Source: Varroa destructor (lineage: Eukaryota > Arthropoda > Arachnida > Mesostigmata > Varroidae). Taken from it: a DNA stretch of 64,000 nt. Each line of letters begins with the position of its first letter. Positions within the stretch are counted from its first letter, which is position 1. The stretch spans positions 55,483,823 to 55,547,822 of the forward strand of contig NW_019211454.1 of the NCBI RefSeq assembly GCF_002443255.2. Reading direction: 5' to 3'. A model generated the notes under the pieces. The model saw only the letters and a program-made list of their open reading frames with translations. It was not told the DNA's origin and did no database searches. A program made the position numbers and the translations under genes. Positions 11,614 through 23,955 of the stretch are shown piece after piece.

Positions 11614-13710
11614 ACTATTACGTTAAAATGAAACTATCGAACCTTCTATTCATCGGCTGCTTCTGTTTTGTTAGCAATCCATCTCTCTATAGCTGTGTGG
11701 TCTCTGTTTGTTGTTTTCCCTTGAAGGGTGCGTCCATGCAAATTACTTTTCTAGTGAAATAGACACTAAATCACTCGGCAAAACACAACCTGTCATCTCT
11801 ATTAGTTCAACGCGCAATTGATCTTCTTCTTGAGTTTATTCTATCAGTTAGTAGTATTAGACTGGAATAAAAGCAAAATCGTTTCTTTTTACTTGTTAAG
11901 GAACACGGCTCTTTCACCCGAATTTGAGTGAAAATATATTTGTTATGTAATCACAATCATTCTCCACTGCTTTCTCTTATTTCTTCAGCATTTTCTATTA
12001 CCTTTTGTTAGACTATTTCAGGTTTAATATGGAAGAGTTTCTCTGATTGTTTCTTCACGGTAACGAACTTCAGTTTCCAGTAGTTGGAAAAAGCGATGAT
12101 CTGTTGAAGCGAGCTCTGTAGAATATGGTCGATGTTCTCTATCGGGACAGCCTCGTTTATTTGGTGGAATTACAAGGCAAGGCACAGATTTTTGCCACCG
12201 TCCTTTTCCTGTCGAGCACTTCCGAGTGGATAAAACCCTTCGAGTTCCACCAAATGCAAACTATCGTTCTTTAGTGGTGGAGATTAGTCATCGGTGAGAC
12301 TTCTGTGTAGAAACCTCTTGTTGTAGCTACATATTGCGCCGTAACGCGCGACATGTCTGAAGGCAGCGAGGAGTCCTGTTTCCTTGTACATTTTATCCGG
12401 CTTTATATATTCAGGCTGCTTACTTCTAATAAAGTTACATACATTTGAGATACTTAACAATGGTCTGGTCTTTGCAGCTTATTCTCTCGGCCAATCAACG
12501 AAATGTTTTCCATCCGGGACCTCAAGTAACCGACTAAGATTGCATCTTAGAGCTTATCAAACCCCTTCTGAATCTTCACTGGACACGGCACAAATATCCC
12601 AACCTGATACGGTACATTTTGAGGTGAAAGACGACATAGAATAACAGTTGGAAGTGCACGGTTTTTTCATCCAAAAGCTCTATCTTTAGAGCCTGAAGTC
12701 AACATAGGTTTCATCTAGCTATTATGTGTGCCTACCTTATTTATTTAAATGCCAGCAGTCATGTTTCTATCTTATCATATCGTCTATCTTTTTAGATTAT
12801 CTAAATGAACCAGCATAGATGTATGGTTTTAATTTAAGCAAAATATTTTATGGTTTATAAAGCTAAATTGGTATAAAGAACAACTGAAATATTCGACCTT
12901 CGACTCGAGATTCTGATAGCTTTTTCGATTGTTCAACGATTCTTTCGGGACGTATTACATTTGAGGAAGCAATAAGTATACTTTTGCCTGGAGCTCGGTG
13001 GGTTTAACACTTGTTCGTTGTTGTCTTTTGTACATTACAGAGATTAACGAAACACCTAAAACTGCACAACGCTTTGGGAAATTACATTGATCAGCACATA
13101 AAAAAGACTCGGTGCTGTCGGGAAATAGAAAAGGGTTTCAAATCCGTTCTCCACGTCCGTTGTCACACGGGCCCCTTATTGTATCCTTTGCTCCAAGGCA
13201 AGATGCCTTGTAGTATATAAACGACGCTACCCCGCGCGTTACGATCACAGTACAGGGGTAATATCTCTGACAGGAAATACAAGGCATGACTTGACGCGAT
13301 TATGATTAGACTATACAAAATGCGAACTTTTTATGCGACAGGCTATTCTGTGCTACCAGTAAGTTTGAGCGGACCCCACGAAGACGCCATTGACACAGAA
13401 AGGAAGGGATATCAGTGATAATAATAGACCATCTAATGGATCATTGATAAAAACAGGATCGTGAAAAATAATCTAATCTGCTTTTTAAGCGCTGCATTTG
13501 GGCTAGTCCAACCATAAACGGACACTGACAATTATTGCATAACAGATACGCTTGACGAATATGTTTCTGAGACCTAAAGTTAAGCGAACCTACTCTTCCG
13601 GATATTATTCATGCAAAATAGTAGACCAATTTCATTAAGAAAAAAAAAACTTTGATTATTTGTTTCAACCTTTACCGAGCGATCTCAATCAGATGCAAAG
13701 ATTGGATGTT
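11614..13710. other. Repeat-bearing, gene-poor stretch
   Basis: Apart from the mariner relic at 12.0-12.14 kb I see no gene. The plus-strand frames at 12384-12644 and 13011-13220 have no splice or motif support. GTTTGAGCGG, a recurring decamer in this window, is at 13363-13372. An A10 run lies at about 13641. Confidence 0.5.
12024..12140 (-). pseudogene. mariner transposase C-terminal relic
   Basis: The minus strand reads EHRPYSTELASTDHRFF followed by a helix-like stretch ending RETLPY and a stop at 12026-12024. This matches the mariner block around the third catalytic aspartate (family pattern H-x-PYSPDLAPSDYHFF). The aspartate is kept (STDHRFF) but the proline and first aspartate of the motif are substituted. 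The frame stops early relative to the family. Upstream on the minus strand (to about 12260) a frame-shifted DRKRTVAK could be the eroded HDNARPH-type block. It is a decayed fragment with no visible terminal repeats, only 400 bp from SINE copy A. Confidence 0.6.
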
Positions 13711-13757
13711 TATTGTGTCTGAGTGCAGGTGTCGAGCACCTGCACTCAGACACAATA
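13711..13757. repeat. Perfect inverted repeat: 21-bp arms, 5-nt spacer
   Basis: The left arm begins TATTGTGTCTGAGTGC (13711-13731). The spacer is TCGAG (13732-13736), and the right arm (13737-13757) is the exact complement of the left. A perfect 21-bp match this close cannot be chance. The loop is too short for a typical microRNA precursor. It could be a cruciform-forming site, a recent template-switch inversion, or a fold-back artefact of amplification or assembly. Confidence 0.95.
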
Positions 13758-14772
13758 GAGTAGGTTTATGCAAACGTGCCTTTAAAAGGGTTGACAGAAC
13801 ACCATCTGCAATGGCAATTTTTAGGCTAGCGATAAAGACGACAACCGTCTCGAATATACTTCTTTTTCAAGCCCAGTTTGACTTCATAACTGTGCAAGAA
13901 TCTGTAAGAGTGGTAGATTACGAGGCACTTAAACGATCATCGGGCACTTCTTATAGGTGTATTTGTAGATGATCTGGGTCAATAATACATCTGTACATTG
14001 TCTTAGGCAGTAGACATGTGTAAAGTAAGCGTTTTTTATTTATCGGTTTGATACGTACAATGGATAAACGAATGCCATTTAGTGTACATATTATACAAGT
14101 CGGTCTCAGATTTTGTTATTGCTATCATTCCTGTGAATATCATAATCAAACAACGCTGCAACGGTCAGTCTAATATAAAAAAAAAGTGCGTGGAGAAGCC
14201 TGTATGTGGCTGCTAAGACTGGAAGATGAGGATCTGCGTTTTGCTCAGTTTAGGCAATTTTATGCTAGGCTTATTGTCGTTCGTCTAAGTATAGCGTACA
14301 TTGAAGGAAAACTGAATAGTTTTTTAGTAAGCTGTCACAAGTTTTTTGCTTCTATCGTAAATTAAGCAAGATACAGAACAATTAGAGTCTTTCTGTTCAT
14401 TCGAAATTATTCATTATGTTGATTAAGTTGACTTACTTTTGACAGATCGGTGAAAGCAATAAAGATGAAAAGGGCTTCTACGGCCTTTCATAATAATCGA
14501 CAATAAACCTACTGGCTGAGAGCATCTTCTAGAGCTTAGGCCAGAGGCATAACTCAAATTACAGTGATCATCTAAATATTTAGCAGATATCTACCTCCCG
14601 TTGAGTTTTTTTTACTCGTATCTGCCAACAAGCCTATCTGCCTATTCTCTGAACAACTTATTAATGGCTTTGAATTTGAAAAATATTATTCTTTCAATTT
14701 CTATAGGTTTAATCGCTTTCTGTATTTTGAGTCTTAATCCTTCCCTTCCCTAATGTTAGGGACAGATTATGG

Positions 14773-14862
14773 CCTAGGTCCGAACATGGACATGGACAGG
14801 GATGCTGAAAGTCAGTTGTGCGATGTAGTGCCTAACGGCGATACGAGACGGAAAACTCTTAA
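14773..14862 (+). mobile_element. tRNA-derived SINE, family 1, copy C (partial)
   Basis: A degenerate B-box-like AGGTCCGAACATG (from 14776) is followed by GATGCTGAAAGTCAG and then GTGCCTAACGGCGATACGAG (14828-14847) and GGAAAACTC. The last blocks align with copy B (ATGCCTAACAGCGGTACCGA) and copy D at the same spacing, about 30 nt from the TGCTG block. No A box is visible, so the 5' half of the head is lost or too diverged. Confidence 0.65.
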
Positions 14863-16481
14863 ATTTTTAGTCACCTAGGGCGGCTATAAGATTAATATTA
14901 CTGGCCACACATGCAGCAGTCAAACCGATTACGTGAGGAAATGATGGGCTATGGATTAGCCGATGTTCATTCGGCCGTACTGAATACGTTTATCAAAAGT
15001 ATATACTTCATTGTTATTACTTTTGAAAAATTCACTGAAAACTTGTCGTTTCCAAGCACAGGTATAAGCATAACTTCCTAATGAAATGCTAAAAAAGTTC
15101 GTTAGTAGAAGTTTGACAAACAAATATCGTCCTATATAGCATCAAGTGGCTACGTTACACACACTAAATATTCTTTCATATCATATACAAAGCCGTGTTT
15201 TTGCCAAAAATAAAGGTTTTCGAGATAGAACGCGAATGATGCCGTGTTGAAGATAACGTAGATTCAAGTTAATATAAGCTTTCAATGGATTCAAAAAAAA
15301 ACCCGTTGGGAGGCGTCCTGTTGAACGTTGCTGCAAAAGGGTTACATCAACTACCCATAGATCGACGATTCTGTTTCAAATCGGAGCTCTGTAACTGTCA
15401 AATTTATCGAATTTCTAAAATCAGTCACAACGCGCGTTTACTCGTACATTTTGTAACTGCGCTTTGCTAATGTTCGGCTTTAGCCCATCAAGGTCGGCAA
15501 CTTACCCTTTAGAGTATATTTGCATTGAAAGGTTTCGGATTTGCGAAACAACAACCGCCCTGGAAAAATCTTGTTATAGCTATTTGTCACCAAATAACTG
15601 ATCAACAACATCTACCATAAAGGTTTGCTATAAACAAAAAACAAGTAATGTCCAGTAAGAATGAATGCAAAAGTTTTTATTTCCTTGGGTCAAAAAAACA
15701 GGAATAGATATTGGCCTCACATTGTGTGCATCGTGATTAACAAACAACGGTGAAATGTGTCAAAGGTAATGGAGCTGAACTGCTTTTTACCACAGGTATA
15801 CACGAGGAGCTTGATTAATAATAGTCATCATTTTTAATGTCTCATGTATCCCGTTTGTTGGTTGGTATTGACGAGTGAACACTTAAGATCGTCACCGTGT
15901 CTGATTGCCATCGCCATGGAAGCTTTTTGAACATGAACGCTTAGAATAACCCCATGAAGGAGGTCGCACCTCATGATTGTCGGCCCTGATTTGGAACCCC
16001 CGATAAAGTAACATTATTCGGCAATAAACTTAATTAGGCATATATATCAAATCTTAATAAGTTAAGTATCACAGCTCTTTTGTATATTGAACAAGAATTC
16101 TCAAAGGTGGAAGGCTTGGCGTTCAAAACCAAATAGAAGAGTGGAAATTTGCGATGACCTAAGGCTAACCATTTAGGGTAAAAGCGGTTTGTGGAAAGCA
16201 GTTGGCTCAATGAAGCTTATAATGGAGTAAAAACCGACTGTCGCATCAAGGTTATTGTGAATCACTAGGAATAATTTTTGCGGGGCACGTCCAGTGTAAA
16301 GAGGCTAACATGTTTGTATTTTTCCATAACTTTAAAATGCTATTATTAAGAGATAAATAAGTATACCCTTATATATACTTTAAGAAATGTTTAAATTTAT
16401 TTCAGTTCACTAATTTTTACTGTGGGCTCAGTAAATTTATCGTGGTTATCTCATATGTCAGGAAACGTACAGCAAACCATG
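14863..16481. other. AT-rich stretch, no gene seen
   Basis: A plus-strand frame at 15285-15470 begins in an A-rich run and has no support. The rest is dense in stops. Confidence 0.55.
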
Positions 16482-16823
16482 CTATGGATATAATTCTTCA
16501 AGCTCTGACCATACATTTGTATTTAATCGACAAAAAAGTTTCAGAAAGCCATGCCATTGCTCTGTTAATCTAGTAGTCTCGTAAAGAATTATTACGTGCG
16601 AACGTTCTATAGAATTTAGAGATATTATGTTGTATTTAATAATCAGCATTTTTTTTTTATGTCCTATTCTCTTGACATGCGTACACCACATATACGACTC
16701 AATTGTGTATGCCTTGTTACCAATATATATTTCAATGCATGGGTGATGACCTGTGCGTGGTCGATCTTTATTGTTACTTTTATGGGGATCATTTAAACAC
16801 CGTAGTAAAAGCAAATTTTGCAC
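16482..16823 (-). CDS. Long open frame for local AT content, unassigned
   Basis: A 113-codon minus-strand frame runs through a strongly AT-rich region, where stop codons should be frequent. That makes it somewhat less expected than equally long frames in GC-richer parts. The upstream-most start is non-ATG; in-frame ATGs lie further in. The predicted peptide is a mix of basic and hydrophobic stretches (for example CIEIYIGNKAYTIESYMW) with no recognised domain, signal peptide or splice boundary. It could be an exon, an old repeat fragment or chance. Confidence 0.2.
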   Translation of the reverse strand: MQNLLLLRCLNDPHKSNNKDRPRTGHHPCIEIYIGNKAYTIESYMWCTHVKRIGHKKKMLIIKYNIISLNSIERSHVIILYETTRLTEQWHGFLKLFCRLNTNVWSELEELYP

Positions 16824-19800
16824 ATTTCAGTGAGAGCTAATTGAAATACTAGACTTTACTATCCTAAAAAGGTGAGCTATTGGGTTTTGTAGCCTTACGG
16901 AAGCTTGAGGCAAATATCCAAGAACTTAGACTGCATACTTCTGTTTTCTAACAACTTTAGAAGTTGACAAACTTTCTGTGAGCAAATTGGGCGCGACCCA
17001 ATCGTTGCCACAGATCAAGAGTCCATTCAGCGTCGTTACGAGAGGCCGCCTACAAGTCACGTGCTGCAACACCACTGTTAGCCGCTGCATGTTGTCTCTT
17101 CTTGTTCTGTCGAACAACAAAAAAGACTTTTATCTAATAGAAGTAGAATTATTTCGAAAGCATGCTGTTTCCAACACTGGCACCTGACTTACGTCATAGG
17201 ATAAGCGTATTGAACAACATTGCTTTATATTGGGCTCCGACACAAACGAAGCCAGCGACTCTGGTAGTATGTTATCATGAAAAAAGGAGCATATCTATAT
17301 TATATCAGTTTTATGCCGTAATAAGAAGAACGCAAATAGACTGAGCGGTTCGACAGTTTGAACTTGTCAGTAAACACTGCCAACCTTAGTATGAACCTAC
17401 CTGACTAATCTAAAACGTAATTTTGCAGGCAAAAAGTTTACCCTATATAACACTCGTGTCTGTACCTGATTAGCGATGGATTATACCGTCATGCGCGGTA
17501 ATTTCATTAGCTTTGTACTGCGTAAGAGATACAGAACGTTAAATAATGCGAATGGGTTTAATTTAGAAGGAGGATGGTTCGTCAGCGTTTACGGTCCTCG
17601 TGTCTGCGCAAGCGAGACAGGTGTCTATAGCTCTCTGTGTGTATTCGACTTCACTTGCGTAAGATAGGTACTGAAGCCATCTCGAGTGGGAATTTCTAGC
17701 TGAAACGGTGAAATTTTGAAGACCGCTCAGATGTTATTAAAATACGGTGAGATGCGAATAGCGTCATATAAATTCTCATCTACAATCTTTTGAAAAGTCC
17801 AATTCGAGTCAGTGAAAAAACCTTCAGCTAAACTTCGTAATGAGGTAAATATTGAAGCTTTCTTCTTCTTTTTTTTTTGTTTCAGTTATTTTCCTCTGCA
17901 TCGTTTTAGTTATGTCTTGATATGAGGATCTTGGACTGTGTACAAGAACGGGGCAGTTGAAAACAGTCCTAATCACTTTTTTCTTAGGGGCGAAACATAG
18001 CCTAGCTGACATCTTAGTGAAGTCGTAGATAACACACGCAAGATATTAGCCATCTGTGACTTAGTTCATGTTGGTTTTGGCTAAAGTAACAGTTGTTTGT
18101 TATATAAGAGCAATCTTCAAATTTTAATCTAATCGCGACAATTTCCAAACATATCATATATTTAAACACTATCATATTTTTTAGCATCTAAAATTTGCAA
18201 ATCTATCTTTCTTTGTATAATGCCAACATTCATCAACAAGCATGTAACGTAAACTCCATAAGGACACTGCTTGCAGAGGGGGCACGGAAGACCTTTGGAT
18301 GTATCAATACTGCCTGTACCGCGGTAACGTTGTAGCATATTGTATATCACACAACTGGGTAATATTAAAAAACGGGTTGTCTGGTTGGCAGCTTACCTCA
18401 ACGACAACACTTTTCACAGTAACGGCCAAGCTCTTAGTAAGTCTTTGAGGGTATCCTGCTAAAACCCAGTTAAATTTCATCACCTAAATATATGAATACG
18501 GACAATGCACCCACCCGCGGTACGTTCTCGACCCAGCGAGAGAATTCTGCGGTCCTTAAACGAGTTTCGAGTCCCAGATCAGAGAGTAACCGCAGAATAC
18601 TGTTGGATGCAATAAATTATCCTGACTCGATCCGACTAAAGTGGAAGGAATAAAAGGAAATAGCGGGCGAATACACACGTGCAACATATTCTAGAGCTAG
18701 CTATAAGATTTCCAGTAGTTGTCTAGGGTTAAACTACACTCCAAAGTTTTGGTAGCGTGAAAGGTGCCAAATGTCAAAATTCTTAGATGACAAACGAAAG
18801 CGTCTTGCAACGAATCGATTCGATCGGTAGTTGTTTGTTGGCTTTCAACTTCTATATAGCTGCTGGTTTGTCCACGAGAATTTTATTTATATAAATTCAA
18901 AAAATAGGTTGAAGAAAAGCGGCACCTTCAACGAGTCGTTCTCATTTTAAAGGTCGGACTTGCGGGCGACGTGAAAAAATCCTTTCGCGAGGCACCAAAG
19001 CATTCAATTTCAGATTAACGGTAACAATTAATGAACATGAGACGTTTGCGAGTGAGATTACCCTGGCTGCATATATCGCTTCATTATAGGAACAACCGAC
19101 AGCTTCGTACGATCGATTATTTAGCGGGCTCTTTTGGCTTACGAAAAAAAATTGTAGGGACAGTGGAGCACACTATATATATTTTGTTTCGAAATTGCAT
19201 TATTTTATTTTCATGTACAAAGTCTAAGATATTATTAGACAGTTCTAAAAACTTGTTTTGAAGTTCTTTCATTAATCATTTGCTGCACTTGGACGTCTTT
19301 TCACATAAAGATTGTGTCTGATGATGACAACTGACGTTACTAAAAATAACGTCGTTTACTGTTTCAATCTGTTTATGCATCGTTAGGTGTCTAAATTCGC
19401 GTGCCTCCCTCAGTGTCTATTTGCATGGCCAGTGGCTTGCGCACGTGTAGTTAATTGTACGCGGATGTTTCCTTATGCTTTATTATACTAAAGCTACATT
19501 ATTATTAGGATTATTATTCAGTCAAGAATTTACTCCGCTAGTTATAGTTACCACTTCTTGAATCGGTAAAGGTCAATCGACTTACGACAAACAAATAAAT
19601 ATCAACAGGGTATAAGGTTCAAAAACTATGTTTACCTGTACCTTTATTAGAAGTTGCACGATTTCACTAAAACCACCTACGACTAAATATTATACATCTA
19701 ATTATAATTTAGCTCAAGCAAGCTTTCTTTGTTCTATACAATGATATATGTAGGAGACTAGATGACAACTATGCTTAGCAACGGTATTGATATCCGATAG

Positions 19801-22329
19801 CCAGAAAAAGGTTAAGTACAACAGCATTAAATAATGCCAACAATTTTATTTTACCTATTTTCAGATCAGATCTTTCAAATTGACATTCAATTATGAGAAG
19901 AGTGATGCTTTCCTTAAAGCAGCTTGCGGCACTTTCAATCCTAATCGACAATTTTCGCCCGTCTCTACCATTGGTGCTGCTATTATCTCTCCAATAACTG
20001 CCGCGCCATCGGCAAGCTTCTGTTCTCTGTAAGCGATTTAGAAACTTTATCGAAATAAACGGGTGGATTTTCCTCTAAGGTTAATTTTATTGATATCACG
20101 TATATACCCGATGAAAAGGTGATGATAAACAAGATCAAAGGTATCTGCTATTGCTGGTGACGAAGATCAGTCAATGCAAACATTGCGGACGTCATTCTAG
20201 CCTAATATTCGTGGAAATACAAAGGTATAGTCCTTGTCTCTTGGTTTAGATCACACCTTTAATAATGTGCTTTTAAAACACCCTGCTACAAACTAGTCGA
20301 ATGTGAGTATCGTCTCATTTACACCTATCTCAATCAAATAGTTTCTGGATGGTAAACAAAGATAGTAGAACTTATGTTGTCTTTCGTAGTGAACAATGTC
20401 AGATAGATTTGGCCGAGAATAATTATAGGGCTTAATATAACAGATTAAATATAGTAAATAATTGGAATTTCTATTTCGAAATGCACGGTTACACCACAAT
20501 CACTTTGCTAGGGTCGACAACTTAAAAGCAGATACTTTCTTTTAAGCATGATTGTCCTTTGGAAGACCTTCAACTACGCAAAGATTTCTCAGACAGCTGA
20601 TTCCAATCGCGTTTCTTAAGCTGCTTCAGTTTAAATTTCGCGCCACGTCCTCAGTATTTGCTTCAACACTGCACCATTCGTTAAGGCTATTAAAGCAAAC
20701 TGAGCTGGAGACATCTAATTTAAGGAAGCGTATGATGCTTTCTTAATTCTCTAAGTAGTGCTCGTAGAATATTAGTGTACATATCAAATATTAATGACTC
20801 TGGCACCCGTTCTTTGGTTATCGCTATTTCTGCTAGCTGACGTAATCGTTTAGCGCGAGCTTACTCATACGTCAGCTTCTGCTACGAGTGAAATGGAAGC
20901 ACTTTCTTGTCTGTAGATTGGTTTACAATCGTTTAGTTTATCTACAAGAATAGATGGGTCTTAAATCAAATTAATTGAATCCTGCTTATTACCCCTTATT
21001 AGTTATAAAACAACTGCTTCGTCGTCGCAATAAAACGCGACTTTAGCTAAGTCAGTATTTACGACAATGCCAACGAGAAGCCGGCCACAATGAAAGGCTC
21101 ACAATGTTTGATCGAAAGGTGAAGCTGTTGCCAAAAGTTGATGGAATAGGAATATGTAGCAAAATTAGATATTTTTTGCAGGTTTCATTTTTGCCACCTG
21201 CCCCCTCCGGGAAGAAGAATTGCACATTTGTAATGACATGTAACATTAGTATATTATAAGCTGCGCTTAATGCCGACTCATGGACAAAAGCGACGCCTGG
21301 GGCAGGCCATATGGCGATAAATAAATTTGAGATGGATGTGTAATGTTAGTGTGTTGCTATAGGTCTAACGTAATGAATGATGACTGTAGTTAAACAGAAC
21401 TAAAATATATAGAAGCTGATATTATCTCTTTTTTTCAATACACATAAATATATTATGGAAAAATTAACAATTCGAAGACACGTAAAATTAGTATGTCCAA
21501 TAGAAAAACGCATAGTTTCGTCGATAACAGGATAAATGTGACCTACTATAAGATAGAATTCAGCAAAAATCTATGTTATGTAGATGCAAAATTTCGAGCA
21601 AACCACTCAAAATTTAAATCATTCATTTTCAAATAAATTAAACATTACACGAACTTAATTTAGAACATTTTGCAACGAACTGCATAAATTCGAAAAATAG
21701 CTGCTATTTTAGCGACAAATTCGCTTTTTCAATCCACGTATTCGAAATAACTTTCCGTGAGCATCAAAGCCACCGTACCAGTAGATTAGAGCTGAACCAA
21801 AATACCTGTTTACTTTACAGCTACTTTTATGTAGTTATTGATTCTGACTTGTATCCTAGACGCTCAGTTTTCGGACTAGTACATATTTACCGCAAATTTG
21901 TTGGCTAAAACCTACTTTTGAGACCCGTATATGTACCCGACTATTTCAATACGTGCTATACAACTGGGTTTAGCAACCGTGCTAGTAAATATCTATGCTT
22001 TACGCATCTCGCACTGATTTACAGGTACTTCGACAAATTCGTCCACACTTCAGGTTCCAACTTAAGTCATGCTAATTCAGTTTGACCCCCAGATCCACGT
22101 GACGAATCTTCATTCATCCATCGATTAGAACGGCCCTTGGCAGTGGTCATAGTAGTGTTAACCTAAGGCGATTCCGCCAGGGGCTAGCCAAGCCTTTCTG
22201 GTCACAACAAGTATTGTGTTTATCGTTTGTTTATTCTTTATCGATTTAGCTTTTTCGCTTTTGGCTGGAATCCTTTTTGTCTTTGGATCGTCGACCGGTC
22301 TTGTTTCGTTGCTGTCTTCCCTCTCGTAG
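16824..22329. other. AT-rich stretch, gene-poor
   Basis: I see no supportable gene. Two oppositely oriented frames overlap at 16926-17187; neither has splice support. A tRNA-like repeat remnant lies at 18515-18605. Other open frames (17476, 19031, 20293, 20552, 21052) are short and unsupported. AT content is highest around 21.4-21.75 kb. Confidence 0.5.
18515..18605 (+). repeat. tRNA-like SINE remnant, group 2
   Basis: A B-box-like GAGTTTCGAGTCCC (18562-18575) is followed by AGATCAG. Upstream, CGAGAGAATTCTGCGG is comparable to the head at 37.6 kb (minus). It is flanked by a 10-bp inverted repeat, ATTCTGCGGT (18544-18553) with ACCGCAGAAT (18589-18598). The match to the 37.6 kb remnant covers the B box and the TCAGA that follows. 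No A box is clear. Confidence 0.35.
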
Positions 22330-22760
22330 ACAGGCGTGCTTCCATCAAATGCCCTTCAGATAGAGTTTCCCCTTAGGATCCCTGCGTTGTAGTCTTCCTG
22401 CTCCCAATCTTCCGCCCCCTGCGGCTCGTCTCCTGTGGTCCTTCCGATAGCTTTCGTTTACTCGCAGCGAAGACAAGTTTCGTTCGTTTGGTCGGTGCTG
22501 TTCGGCGTTGATTTCTGCGTCCCTTCGTCGTTTGCCGTATGTATCCAGTGTCTCCTTCAAACCATGCTTCCCTCCGCCACACGCAGGCCGGTCCTCTCTC
22601 CACTCGACCCTTTCCGCTTTATGTGGTCGTCGTACTTCGGTTACGATGGAGCACATGCCAGCCTCCCCGATCCTGGCGCTCAGCATAAACACTCAAGAGC
22701 AAGTTTAAGTCTACTCTCCGTTCAGACAGACGCTGAACGCTGTAGTGCGACACCAATTTT
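22330..22760. other. GC-rich, pyrimidine-rich island
   Basis: This stretch stands out from AT-rich surroundings by its C- and T-rich, CpG-containing plus strand (for example CCCTTAGGATCCCTGCG, CCTCCGCCACACGCAGG). It is open on both strands for over 100 codons, as expected of stop-poor GC-rich DNA, so the frames are not evidence of coding. It could be a promoter or 5'-UTR region, or an old element. No core promoter or domain is recognised. Confidence 0.45.
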
Positions 22761-23787
22761 TTGATGCTTTTTCCTAGAGCGTCGAGTGCTCACAGACACG
22801 TCTGGAGTATATAGCGACGAAACAGTGTCCAAACAAAGAAATAGCAACAATATCATGATAAGGATTTTCGGTGATATCCAGAGGAAATGAGCATAAAAAC
22901 ACTCTATTTTGTTATGACAATTCACCGGGTACGGTCTAATATGTGTGTTCTTAAAACAAGTGTCTGCATGGGGTGTTGAACAGATTTCTTCCTCGTTCAA
23001 CTGTGGCGTCACTGGAACCACAAAAATAGTAGAGCTACATAAAATCGTTATATCTGGAAAATTTCAAGCGTTCACGCTACTCTAATTACTGTAACTCTAA
23101 CCACGATAATTAAATGAATTAATTGTGATTCGTTCGGCGTTGCTGTGAAGACGTACGTAAATACGCAGGGAAGATAACAGAGACGCGTAGTGAAAACACA
23201 ATGGGAAACTTGAATTGTTGATGAACTTTGTTTTATACGCTTTTAGCCAACTTGAGGATAACCACAAAAATCGCTGGTACACCTAACATCGTCTGGGTAG
23301 AGCGACATTGGCCAGCTTTGTTACAAGGTAAGTTAGTTTTTCCTTAAACAACAATGGCGAGATGTCGCGATTGATTATGTCGTTTAGCAAGCTTAGTCAA
23401 CTTTGGTACTTTAACAATGGAACAATAATATCAAGCGAATTAAATGATAGGGAATCTGTTTTGTATGTCTAAGCTTTGACATGACTGTTGTTTTTCTTTT
23501 ATCAGTAACCTTGACCACGTATAATCTCCTAGTTGCTGGACGAATTCTTCTGTCAAGTACTACTCTGAGCTAGTCTGGTTTTCTAAAGTGAACACGCTAG
23601 TTTAAACTTATCTACCACAATAGCTAATCCCGCTAAGAGAGCCGATGATGGTGACTGTCTTAGAATTTTATCAATTACATTTTTAGTTAATCAATTGACT
23701 TACAGCGTGCTCTCGTAGTCGCGGCAAGAGCGAGCTGATTCTCGTTCCATTAACCAGTAGGTCGCCGGTAGGCTCCGCTACGTCCTC
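22761..23787. other. No gene seen
   Basis: Minus-strand frames at 22722-23021 and 23097-23282 have no support. Stops are dense elsewhere. Confidence 0.5.
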
Positions 23788-23955
23788 GCGATAGTTTACT
23801 GGGTAACGTATTTGCTCTCTAATCTTGGGGACACGTTCTGGTCTGGGTTCGAACACATAATGCATAGATAAACACCTGATTCGTTTCGTGCTGGGAGCCA
23901 GTCTCAGATGGAATGCCTAACAGCGGTACCGAACGTAAAACTCGAAACATACAGG
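23788..23955 (+). mobile_element. tRNA-derived SINE, family 1, copy B
   Basis: The A box TAGTTTACTGG (23792-23802) is followed by the B box GGTTCGAACAC (23846-23856) inside GGTCTGGGTTCGAA, a block also present in copy A. The body has TCGTTTCGTGCTGGGAGCCA (23881-23900) and ATGCCTAACAGCGGTACCGA (23913-23932), then GTAAAACTCGAAACATACAG. The end blocks align with copy A read on the minus strand (CAAAACGTGAAACACAGAG). No poly(A) tail or target duplication is evident. With copy A, this defines the full element at about 170 bp. Confidence 0.8.

Noticed and set aside
22345..22692. 115-codon minus-strand frame in the GC-rich island
   Set aside because: The opposite strand is open for a similar length. 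The peptide is a compositional product of C- and T-rich DNA, rich in R, G and E.
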